Source: Anoplopoma fimbria (taxonomy: Eukaryota; Chordata; Actinopteri; Perciformes; Anoplopomatidae). Taken from it: a stretch of 64,000 nucleotides of DNA. Shown here piece after piece: positions 13,979-24,529 of this stretch. The position numbers and the translations under genes were made by a program. The stretch's first letter is position 1; each line of letters starts with the position of its first letter. The notes under the pieces were generated by a model. The model saw only the letters and a list, made by a program, of their open reading frames with translations. It had not been told where the DNA came from and did no database searches. The DNA lies in NCBI RefSeq assembly GCF_027596085.1, contig NC_072456.1:23766218-23830217 (forward strand). Reading direction: 5' to 3'.

Positions 13979-14395
13979 TCTTTATTTTCGTGTCATGCAC
14001 AAAACGTGCCCTACCCTCATGGGTTTACGAGACACCAACAGTACAGCTGCAGTGGATCCACATCTCAAGTCACATTTGATTACAAAATAACAGGTTGCTT
14101 CACCGCTCAGTCTTAAACAAAACATTCTGCCTTCTCTCCCAGGCCTGGCAAATACAATCTGCTACAAGGAAGGTTCCTTTCCTGAAACACAACCCTAAGT
14201 TTTTCATAGTCATCCAGACAAAATAATTCAACATGAATGGAAGTCATTTTACTAAAGAGGACATCCCTTATGTCCTCATAGACAGGACAGTAAAACAAAA
14301 AGGATGATGCGATTTTTCCTATCTTTGAAACATAAGTTAAGACAGGATATTTTTCTGTAATGAGGCTCCAGGTCTCCCTTTGCTGTGTTAGCATG
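13979..14395 (-). pseudogene. LINE (non-LTR retrotransposon) 3' remnant with reverse-transcriptase C-terminal fragment
   Basis: A - strand open frame of 93 codons (14394-14113) contains FLFYCPVYEDIRDVLFSKM. This resembles the Cys-containing segment near the end of non-LTR reverse transcriptases, where HFL-x2-CP-x-Y-x2-LR is typical. A short 3' UTR (14112-13979) ends in AATAAAGAT and an ATCT tail. The rest of the polyprotein is absent, so the element is 5'-truncated and dead. Identification rests on the short motif plus the 3' architecture; the clade is not assigned. Confidence 0.6.
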
Positions 14396-14871
14396 AAGTC
14401 TTATGTCATCTTACTTTTCTGCCACCGGACATCAGACTGCCAGGGCTGGATAGTGCAATAGTCTCAGGTCCTAGCCGGGTTAGCTTAGCTTCCCTTGTCA
14501 ACATTCCCACACACACTTTTTAAGACTCCAGCTGTAACAGGGTTTTTATACAAACGCACACACAATACACATTTATGTACAGACACACAGCAGTCATTTG
14601 ACAGGAAAACAAAAGCTAGACAGCGTTACTGGAAACCGTAAGAAAAGTAGAGCACAACTTCCCCTCCAAACAGGGCGGCGGGTGAATCTGGGGCAGACAG
14701 AGAGGAAGACTTTTGAGTCCGTTGACGCCAACAGCAACACCAGTGCTGCAGATTTGGAAGCAGGCAGCAGACAATGTGTAGCCGACACACTGAGGCTAAT
14801 GAGGAGGAGAGCAGGCCGAGCTGACTAACAGCGGAGGGAAGCGTTACAGAAAGCTCCAGATGCTGACCTTC

Positions 14872-15128
14872 TGCATTACAGACGCTTTTATCCAAAGCGA
14901 CTTACAATCAGTAGTATATTACATATCATTCACCCATTCACACACTGATGACAGGCTACCATGCAAGGTGCCACCATCAGACTCTAACTAACATTCATGC
15001 AACATCCAGTCCACACCGATGGCAACTTGGGGTTAAGTGTCTTGCCCAAGGACACATCGACAGCCATCGAACCACCGATCCTCTGATTGGAGAACTACCT
15101 TGCTCTCCACTACGCCACAGCCGGCCCC
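14872..15128 (-). mobile_element. Full-length tRNA-derived SINE with Pol III promoter boxes
   Basis: On the - strand the element starts GGGGCCGGCTGTGGCGTAGT (box A-like TGGCGTAGTGG) and has GGTGGTTCGAT about 45 bp later (box B-like GGTTCGA). It then carries a conserved core GTGTCCTTGGGCAAGACACT continuing TAACCCCAAGTTGC (15055-15022), a body of about 115 bp, and the 3' tail GTCGCTTTGGATAAAAGCGT shared with the retroelements at 12.7 and 35.2 kb. Length is about 257 bp. It lies antisense to ncan. The core recurs in the SINE at 19.9 kb with two mismatches in 34 bp. Confidence 0.85.
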
Positions 15129-17154
15129 TGTCATTCCATCACTTTAAACTTCTTATCCAGACTCATATTCTACATTTTCTCTCAGGTGTGCATGCACTTA
15201 GAGTAAAGGTAATTTACTTAGGGGCAAATAAATGATGTTTGCAGTGATTTGCATATTACATAAAATAAAGGGCATATTGACTTTCCTCTGGTTTTAACAG
15301 CTTAATCCTAGAAACCGCGTCCACATTGGACAGTGCACCGTTTACGTCCAACGCAAAAGTTCATTGCTGATCCATAACGTAGTGTTATCTCTGACTTTGC
15401 AGGAGAATGGAGTTGGCATCCTCTTACAGACCTGCAAACGCTGCAATTACTAACTGTAACCACAACATTTAACTAACCGTTTTACGTGCGCAACCCATAT
15501 AAATCATAGTTTATTGGCCCTAATGACGATTCTACCTTGAATTTAAAGGGGAAGTGCACTGATTTAACGCATCAAAGTCTGAACAAAGTCAGAACAAAAA
15601 GAGGTATGTATTTCATAATCACATTTTTGCATTTTTGAATGGAGATCTTCTGTAGTAGTATGTAAGTTAATTAAGTAAAATGTATTTTACTTAGTGCTTA
15701 TCACAGACATAAGTCACTTAACAGGAGCATTTTAACATACAAGAAAGAAAACATAGAACACAAGGTGACCATAGAAGGGCTAATAGTTTAAGAGAGCAGT
15801 TTTGAAAAAGTGAAAAACAAGAAAACGATCAAAACAAAAATGTATAAATACATTTTAAATGAATGATCTTACCACATTAAAGCCTCTGTTCTTTTGTGGT
15901 ACGCTTGCTTTAAATACAGCTACAAGTTTCTACTGATTCTACAGGTTTAGACCAGGTTTTGGCCATCATCAGTCAGTCAATTCCAGGTGTCCATTCATGA
16001 AATCCCATTGGTCCATTAGATACATCACTCTGAGCTCATCTCCTCTCTTCACTCTCTTACTAAGCCCCAGTACACCGAGCCCTTTGGCTGAACTTGTGAT
16101 TTACGAGCTGCTGTTTGATGTTCTTTGTTTGTTATTTCCTTTTTTAAATATCATTGTGTTTTGGAGTGGGTGGTTTTGTGACTCAGCATCGGCTTTCAGA
16201 GTTTACAGAGAGGCCGAGAAGGAAGGCGTCTGAGTTTGCAGACTTTGCTGTGATGCTTCCCTGACTGTCTAAACTGGCGACTGATCTTTTGTGTATCCTC
16301 CGGGTCTTTAGATGCTACTAATGCTTATGAATATTCAGGCGTTATAATAACATGTCCAGAGGGACACGTGCCATGACTGACAAAGGAAAGACCTGGAGCC
16401 TCTTGGTTTACCTGGCTCACAGTGAGACAGAAACACAGGCAGGTACACACAGGAACATTTCCCTGAAGTTTTGCCCAAACCTGGCTGAGGCTATTCAAGT
16501 GGAATAACAGCGAGGCATCACTCTCACTCCATATGCTACTGTGTTCAACGACGTTCTCACTCCTAACAGGAAAGCTGTAGGGATGGGGGTAATTTATTCT
16601 CATTCAATGTGCTTAATTAGACAATGTTCCTGAAGCAACTGTCATTCTCTTCTCCTGTGTGGAGGGAAGTTCAGGCAGAAAAGAAAGAAAGTCGACCAAA
16701 AGAGAGAGGAAGCATCAGAGCGGGTGTTACAATAGATGAAAAGAAAGAAAGAGAGCGCGAGAGAGAGAGAGAGAGCAGAGGGTGTATTCCTCTGCTGTGC
16801 GTTAATGAAGGATTCTGATGGAGCGGTGTAAAACACGACTTTGAGCTGGGCTCGAGGTTCAGCTCGCTTCTCTACTTCCCCTCTCTGACATTCTCAAGGA
16901 AATTGCAAAGTTCTGTGATGGCCAAGTTACGAAGCCTGGCTCATACTTTTGCAGTTCCTTTTGGCTTTCATTATCCCGGCATCCCACAGCTACATCCACC
17001 ACAGGAAGTTTTCCAGCAACTAAGAAACTTAATCTGCATTGAAACAACAGTAGAAGTTGTTCAACTTTTTAGTTTTTGCCCACCAAAGTGCCTGTTTCTG
17101 TGTGGTAGTAAACAACCAGGTGGCAACTTAAAAGATTTGAAAAGTATAGCCAAT

Positions 17155-17480
17155 GCTCACTGTCCTTTAACTTGCATTCTAGTTAATGGCCAGCAGGGGC
17201 GACTTCTCTGTTGATGTAAAAAAAGATGTCTGGTTGTATAGAAGTCTATGAGAAAATGACTCTACTTCTCTCTTGATTTATTCCCTCAGTAAACATTGTA
17301 AACATGAGTTTATGGTCTCAATCTCTAGTTTTAAGTCTTCTTCAAAACAGCATGATGTTCATTTAGTGAATTATGGTCCATTTAGAGTCAAGCAGACCAT
17401 AAAGCAGGGTATGCTTAAGGGCGGGGCTACACAGTGATTGACAGGTTGCTACCACGACTTTGTCCAATCTGGGAGTTGTC
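17155..17480 (+). repeat. Dispersed repeat family C, copy C1
   Basis: The segment runs from AACTTGCATTCTAGTTAATG through GGCCAGCAGGGGCGAC, ATAGAAGTCTATGAGAAAATG, a stretch ending TTATGGTCTCAATCTCTAG, GACCATAAAGCAGGGTATGC and GGGGCTACACAGTGATTGAC. Long copies occur at 32.0-32.4 kb (inverted) and 62.7-63.0 kb, with fragments at 51.8 and 61.1 kb. No open frame and no recognisable tRNA head. Class unknown, possibly a non-autonomous DNA element. Confidence 0.8.
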
Positions 17481-19832
17481 CGTCCTTTCGTCTTACAACT
17501 TTGACCCTTTCAAAGTGTGTGTCAGGGTTTCAAAATAAAGAACAAATGCTTTAGGGGCAAAATACAAACACAAGACTCTCACCCAGGAGGCGGCTGTTTG
17601 TGTCCCGTGTGAAACCAAGAGTGTACATTGACCTTATGCTAATTACTTAACGTTACATTACACTTCTTGGGTTATGTTGCGTAAGGAAGTTGGTTGCTAT
17701 GGAGTAAAGCTGGTTGTTACATTATTATTCTAACACAAACCATGATATTTCTTCTAACGTTAACCAAGTAGTTTTGTTGCCTAATCCGTACCGTTTCATG
17801 TTGTTTTGTGCTTTTCTTCAGGACGATACAAGGTTTTCACAAAACTTATTTATGAAATGTATTTTTGTCTCAGAAACATTCAACAGATCCTGGGGGTTTG
17901 CAGAAACATACAATGCAAACATTCTTTCCTAGCGAGTTGGTTGTTGTGCATTACATCAGCTACACACTGATAGACCATAACAAGCACATTACTTTTAGAA
18001 AAATACTGCTGCAGACAATGTAAATACACAAATATGTTGATTGTGTGTGCTGTCCCCAACTGAGACTGATACACACTGTGTCCGCTTGAATGACTGTACC
18101 ATCGTTTTGCCTATTTACTGTACAGGCCCATATGCTGCCCTCACTTTAACCCCGGCCTCCTCCATCAGTCTGCGAGTACACGTCTAGGGGCTAATTATGC
18201 AGAAGGATCCTTCAGACTGACATCAGTCATTCATGTTGCGCTCCGAAGCTGTTTTACTGTAACATCCATTACTCCTAATTGTGAGAATCACACTATTAAG
18301 ATGTTCCATTCATCAACACTGCACTCGTAGCAACCATTAATAATTCCACAGCCGCTCTCACATTCTCCTCACATTCTCACCTTTTTGTCGCCGACTATCA
18401 GCAGATTCCCCCTCATCTTCCTCTCTCTCTCTGTCTCACTATGTCTCTCTCTCTCTCTCTCTCTAACTTCCTCTCTCTGGACTGCTATCATTGGCACACT
18501 GAGCTGTCAGCCTTCAAAGACTCACACAGGGAGGAGGCATAATGGCAGCACACAAGCGCACACATGCAAACACGCGCCCGTTTCATCATCCCGGGGATCT
18601 TTTTAAAAAAAGCAGAGCGATATAGAAATATCACTTGGTGTTGTGGATAAACGAGCCAATCAGTCAGCTGCAAGCGAGCGCCTTTTATTTCCTAACTGCC
18701 GTTCACTAAAGTCTGTGGGAATATTAAAAGCTGAAACATACCCCCTGCCTCTCTCCCCCGCGCCTGATGGAGGGAAAACGGGGGGGGGGGTGTAAAAAAA
18801 GAAGATGACTTGAGTAATGTCTAAATATTTGAAGAGGTTGATGTGATGTCGGGCTTTGAGCGTCACTGTCAGCATGTGGGAGAAGAAATCAGCAGAGACT
18901 AGGCTGAAGATCTGAGGGGGAGAAAACACGCTGTTTACTTTTATCTCTGCTTTTCTTTCTCTCTCTCTCTCTGTTTCTGTGAGTCTATCACTTTCTTATT
19001 CTGTCTCTCTCTCTTTTGTGTCCTCCCACTCTGCATCTCAGTGTGTCTGATGCACTTAGTTGGTCCGTTATTAGTTCTTTTTGTCTACCAAATAATTCTT
19101 TTTTGTAAATGCCAAGTCTGCATTTGTATGTGTAGTTCCTGGTTTAAAGGCTTTTATGTGGTCAGCAGTAGCGTTACACACACACAGACCCTAACCTAAG
19201 CCACTGCAGTCGGTTCCATGAAGGTGGCATGTTTATTTAATGGATATGTTTGTCTCTGTGTCTATTTTTTCTGTCTCTGTGACACCTAACCTGACTCTCC
19301 TGTCCCTGTTGATAATAACCCATCCTCCACCTTCATGAGCCAAACTGGACCCACTCCCGATGCTAATACAATGTCCCCGCTGCCATGTGTGCAAACATAT
19401 TGAGCAGGTAGCTTCCAGGTCTGATGACGGAGTGAGCACAGCAGTGAAACTGATTTTTGGTCCCATAAAATCAGAGATAACAGTAGTGACATTATTCTAC
19501 CGTACGTTCATTTAATTATCTCTGTTTAGAAGTACACAATGCTGACTCTAATGTATCCAGTCTCCTGTGAAGCTGTGAGAAATGTCCAACATAAGAAACA
19601 TCATTTAAAATCAGTATATTAAAGAAAATAATAATAAACTCTGAATCAGGGCCTGAAACTTTCTGCATATTGAAATAAACATTTGGAAATGACCAGTACT
19701 GATAACTAGTGCATTAGTTGTAAAAAAAAATTTTTAAAAAAAGGTTGTAAAATGCTAAATGTATTAGTTTGGATAAAGTTTACGCTGATAATAAAGCAGA
19801 GAACAAAAAGTAAACACAGTAAAAAGCACATA

Positions 19833-19905
19833 GGTTCCATAGTGTAGTGGTTATCACGTCTGCTTTACACGCAGAAGGTCCTGGGTTCGAGCCCCAGTGG
19901 AACCA
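19833..19905 (+). tRNA. tRNA-Val (anticodon TAC)
   Basis: The 73-nt segment folds into a complete cloverleaf. The acceptor stem GGTTCCA pairs with TGGAACC, box A is TAGTGTAGTGG, the anticodon stem TCTGC/GCAGA encloses the loop TTTACAC (anticodon TAC, reading GUA), and the T arm has box B GGTTCGAGCCC with stem CTGGG/CCCAG. The discriminator base is A and there is no intron. From memory it appears identical to vertebrate tRNA-Val-TAC genes, so it could be functional. There is no immediate T4 terminator: a SINE core follows directly, so it may instead be the unusually intact head of a SINE. It is on the sense strand of the ncan intron. Confidence 0.9.
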
Positions 19906-20099
19906 TTCCTTATTATGGTTCAAACCCCTCTACCGGCAACATGCCGAGGTGTCCTTGAGCAAGACACCTAACCCCAAGTTGCTCCCCGGGCGCTTCATTG
20001 CAGCCCACTGCTCCTCCGGGATGGGTTAAATGCAGAGAAATAATTTCCCCATTGTGGGACTAATAAAGGCTTAATTATTATTATTATTATTATTATTAT
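19906..20099 (+). mobile_element. SINE body and tail joined to the tRNA-Val
   Basis: Directly after the tRNA comes a body with the conserved core GTGTCCTTGAGCAAGACACC continuing TAACCCCAAGTTGC (19949-19982). Then follow CCCGGGCGCTTCATTGCAGC, a 3' end TTTCCCCATTGTGGGACTAA with TAAAGG, and an (ATT)n tail (20073-20099). The 3' end matches the retroelement termini at 11.3 and 61.4 kb (both inverted). Together with the tRNA this makes a canonical head-body-tail SINE of about 267 bp. I found no clear target-site duplication by eye. Confidence 0.8.
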
Positions 20100-23000
20100 A
20101 GACAGCTTGGTTGATGGATAGTTTTAAGTGCATAAAGAAAGATTATTTATGTTCCTCCATAAACCTGAGATTATTCTTTATGTTTTGGACTGTTACCTGT
20201 AATAGGAGATCTTTTGGAGGTTATAAAAATGTCATCATTAGATACTGCATTCTTATCCAGAAGTGTGATTAGATTAAGAAATCTATTACAAAATGAAGAT
20301 GGCATGCACACAAGTCTGAGCGGGAAGTTAAACCCCGGCTCGTCTTGCTCTTAAGGCAACAGTTCTAAATAGGGAGACACTGAGCCACCCAGAGGAGGCT
20401 TCAAAGGTCAAAGTGTCTCATTGTGTTTCATGTCGTTAGCGTGTTTGAGGTCATCAGATTCAATCCCCAGACAACCAGGAGAACCAGAAGCAGGCAAAGT
20501 AAGGAAGGAAATTCTCCATTTAGAATAAGCGTCAGAGCAACAAACTGCTCAGAAGACATGACTAGATAAAGTGAGGAAAGTAGTAAGATGGTTCAAGAGG
20601 AACTCTGGCAATACACTTTTATATTGTACAAACAAACTAAATAATTATCTGGTGCAGAGAACATGAGAGCTCGTGTTTTTCTTGCTGTATTTTTGATTAA
20701 AATACAGATTGAATCATCAATGTTGTTATTTTGGAGACCACACATGCACCTGCTAAAAGTAGCACTTTAGTAGTACTACACAAGCAAAACACTGAGTGGG
20801 TGATTGGTTTGTGTTTATGGTGGATTTTGTTCTAATAATGTTCATAATTACTCTGGATATTTGGTTTAGTCAGATGAGGAATGTATTTAAATGTTCGTTT
20901 TGTCATATTTCTATGTGACTGACGTGGATTTATGTTCTCAAGATGTCTGTGGTGGCGTGATAAACCTAATTTCATATGTAAAGAAAGGCTTAGAATTATT
21001 TGTGAGTATTGGCTGACAGATCCAACTGCATGCAGGAGCCTCTTTCGCATTTGATGTGAGTAAGAAGTAAGTCATCAAGCTCAGTCAAGAATCAAGCAAA
21101 ACATCCGCACACTGTATTAAAAGCTCCCAGCAGTTTGAGTTGTGCAACTCAAAATTGTGTGAGAAGAAATCTTCGTTATACACCAAATCATCATCAAAAA
21201 GCAGAACAAGCAGTAAATAGACACAAACACATTTATTCACTGTTAGAATCAATCAATATACTTAGAAGTCCGTCAAATCAGAGCAGAGCTGAACAATGCA
21301 AGTCTGATACTACCACATGGGGGAGAGAGAGCATGTCTCTATGAAAGAGAAACTACAAACAAACAGATCAATATAAAAAATCATAAATTACATAAATCGT
21401 CTGGAAAAAACTATTTCTATTGAAACTACTATAAAGAAAAAGACACAGAAATAGTGATTATGACTCGCCCAAAAGAAAAAGAAAACATTTAAACTGAGCA
21501 ATAGACTGAAATGTATGTTTATACCTACATATTGGATACAATATATAAGAGTTTGAGTCAAATTTGAATCATAAATCACTAAAGACATCCAAAATGACAA
21601 TGAAAAAAAACTATTTAGAAAAATACATAGAAAAAGTAGAAAACAGTAATATTTTGTACGCTTAAAAAAAGAGTTTTCAAAGCAAACCCAGTCAAACAAA
21701 TATTTGCTTGACTGGGGCTCGTTATAATTAGAATTACGTTAATACGAGTGTGAAAGTACATTTACCTTATTTTTGTATAAAAGTACCACAACAATGCTTT
21801 TCTTATGTTTTTATACAAACGTTTTTAACAAAAAAAGCAAAATGTTATCCAGAAACCACTGAGGAGTCGGCTTATAGCGTTTACGCTTTGGGTCTTTTCA
21901 CCACTGTCTTCTAAAAATTTCCTTTCAATTACATCGTAACAAGCATTGTGAATTACGCTTTGAGGGAAACCTTTTTTATCACGGGATAACGCTTACTTTT
22001 GATGTAATGCAGATACGTTTCGAATGAGTCAGCAGAACTCTGCAAAGCGAGAAGATTGTGTGGTAATTGGGTCAAAAAAGACTTTCACCCAGAAGACTGC
22101 TGTTTGATCTCCATGTGAACCAAATACGATTGTTGCCTAAACAAAACCAAGTAGTTTTGTTGCGTTTTTGTTTTGTTTTGTTTCAAGTTCATAGTCATTT
22201 AAGACAAACCTTGATGCTTTTGACTAAACCTAACCAAGTACTCTTGTTGCCTAAACCTAAAAAAAGTTATTTTGTAGTGTTTTTTGTTTATTTTTAATTT
22301 ACAACATTTATCATGTGTTTCAAACTTTTTCCGTTATCTGGGAGAATATAGATTTCCTTCAAAACATAATTTTATGTGCAGTTTAGTTGTATGGGAATAT
22401 CATTTTCTAGCAGACAGGGTTGATCTTTTCATGCATGACAACGAACTTTACTCCCATGATACTTTCCATCGCAGGATCCCATCATCTCCTGGTTGGCCAA
22501 CTGACACCGGTGCTATGTGCACATTGAAATCATGACCGAAAAAAAAAGGTATTTTCTCTCAATGAGAAACGTAGTCTCCTCAAAGTTAACGACAAAGTGC
22601 CAAAAATTAGCAGACGAGAAAACAACAAGAAACAGTCATGGCTGCTAGAGACAGAGACAGAAAACAAATGCACCTGGTTGACGTCGATCTCATTAAAACA
22701 GTCAATAAAAATCTGTGAAGATGTTTCATTTCTTTATATATATCTAATAAAGATGCACATTAAGTATATGATAATCTGCATTAAAGAAATAGAAGAAGAA
22801 CAAAAATGTTTTTATAATAATTTGCTTTGTGACCTGGACAAACATGATTGCTTTAAAGGTTTTCTTTATAAAAGGTTACACATTCATCTGTGTCTGTTTT
22901 TCAGAGCTGTCAGCTCTTAATGTTACAGCATAAGGCCAGAGACTATACATGAGACATGACAGAGAAACCTCCTGAGCACAAATACAAGTATATTTCAACA

Positions 23001-24370
23001 TGCTATTGCATGCTAGACACTCTGGGGGTTTTCTTACACATTGCTCATCATGATCATCACTGTCAGTTACTGCGTTACTTTTACCCTCACTGGAGGCATT
23101 TGTGAGCAGCTTCTTAGCGAGCTGATTCATTGAGCTGTAAGAAAAAAGATAAAGAAATATATGTTAGATAAGCAAATATATTGATTCAAAGCAGACTGAG
23201 TGAGCTTTTTCAAATAAACCACTTTGAGGCAGTCTCGCTGTGTTCAAGTGCACTGCATGTTGTGAAAATGTGTCATTGCACTCTGCATCATTGTACCTCA
23301 AATAGCCCAGAACAAAACAGCGAATGGACGTTATGGAAAGCACTTCTCAATGCACTGTGAAGGTTTTCAGGCCCTTATTTCATATTACAGTAAAGAAGGG
23401 CTTTCATAATGGACTCCTCTCCTCTCTTCCTTTTCACGGCCAAAACTGCATCTCTCTGCATACTAAGCAGGGCCCCATACGGCCCAATTTGCACCGCGCA
23501 ATTTACTGGTGTCGCTTCACATTTGTTGGAGGAAAAGCTGAGACCTTTTCCCTGATCCCCACACCGCAGGGAGGGAGGGAGGGAGGTGAGAATGAGGAAG
23601 GAACCGGAGGTGGCTTAGCTGACAGACAGGGCCTGAACCACAATGACTCTACATACATTTCCACATATTCAGGTGCACATTTGCAAAAAAACCCGCATCT
23701 GCGAACACACACAAAATCCAGCATGGACCCAAAAAGCCACACACACACACACACACACACACACATCACATACAGCTCCGACTCACAAATCTAACCCCCA
23801 GACAGATGAGGGACGATAGATGAGAGAGATGAAGGGAGAGGAGAGGGAGGGAGGGGAGGGAGGGTTGGTGCGCTGACAGCACTGTGACAGGGCTTAATTA
23901 CCGAGCGAACGCTGTGCACTGGAAGCAATTTCTAAGGATTGTTGTCATTTGAATAGATTAAAACGCCCTTTCACTGGTCTAAGCTGTCTCACCGCCGACT
24001 TGCCTCTGCTGTGGATTAAAAGTCCAAGTGAAAATATCAAAGAGAGAAAAGACAGAGAGAGAGAGAGAGATGGAGACGGAGAGGAGTGTCACAGAGGGCA
24101 CTAAAAGAAAGATAGCGCAGAAGAAGGAGAGGGAGAGAGGGGGAGGCAATATATAGATCTTGTGTGCTGCAAAATACAAAAAGAAAACAAAAAAAAATAA
24201 AGATCCTAAATCCTCCTCCTCCTCCTCTGCAAATGCTTTTATTCCTCTGCATCTGTCGGCTGTGGGTGTGTAACGATTTAAACGCCTTTCTCTTCCCATG
24301 GATTTCAGATTGACTAATCACTGTCTTTTTCAATTACCTCCCCCTTCTTCCCCCCCACGCACACCTGCAG

Positions 24371-24529
24371 ACACTGCAGGCTGCGAGCACACGTGGAGGA
24401 AGTTCCACGGCCACTGCTACCGGTACTTCAGCCGCAGACACACCTGGGAGGACGCAGAGAAGGACTGCAGGGAGCACCACGGACACCTGGCCAGCTTCCA
24501 CAGCCCGGCCGAGCAGAACTTCATCAGAG
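24371..24529 (+). CDS. ncan: ncan exon: C-type lectin domain, part 1
   Basis: This 159-nt exon has phase 1 at both ends, with acceptor CTGCAG ending at 24370 and donor GTGGGT from 24530. With the preceding G it encodes [26 protein letters not shown] and [15 protein letters not shown]. The extra N-terminal Cys pair ([14 protein letters not shown]) marks a long-form CTLD. The third cysteine (EKDC) ends helix 1 and pairs with the last Cys of the domain. The G3 lectin domain of lecticans binds tenascin-R/C and sulfated glycolipids in a calcium-dependent way. The length equals that expected for the first of the three lectican CTLD exons. Confidence 0.96.

Noticed and set aside
14113..14394. Minus-strand 93-codon frame as a host gene
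   Set aside because: The CP-x-Y reverse-transcriptase-like segment, the abutting ATCT tail and the missing upstream domain fit a dead LINE remnant better.
23324..23794. Plus-strand 156-codon frame before the first lectin exon
   Set aside because: It runs through a GGGA-rich stretch and a CA microsatellite, has no recognisable domain and no supporting splice context.
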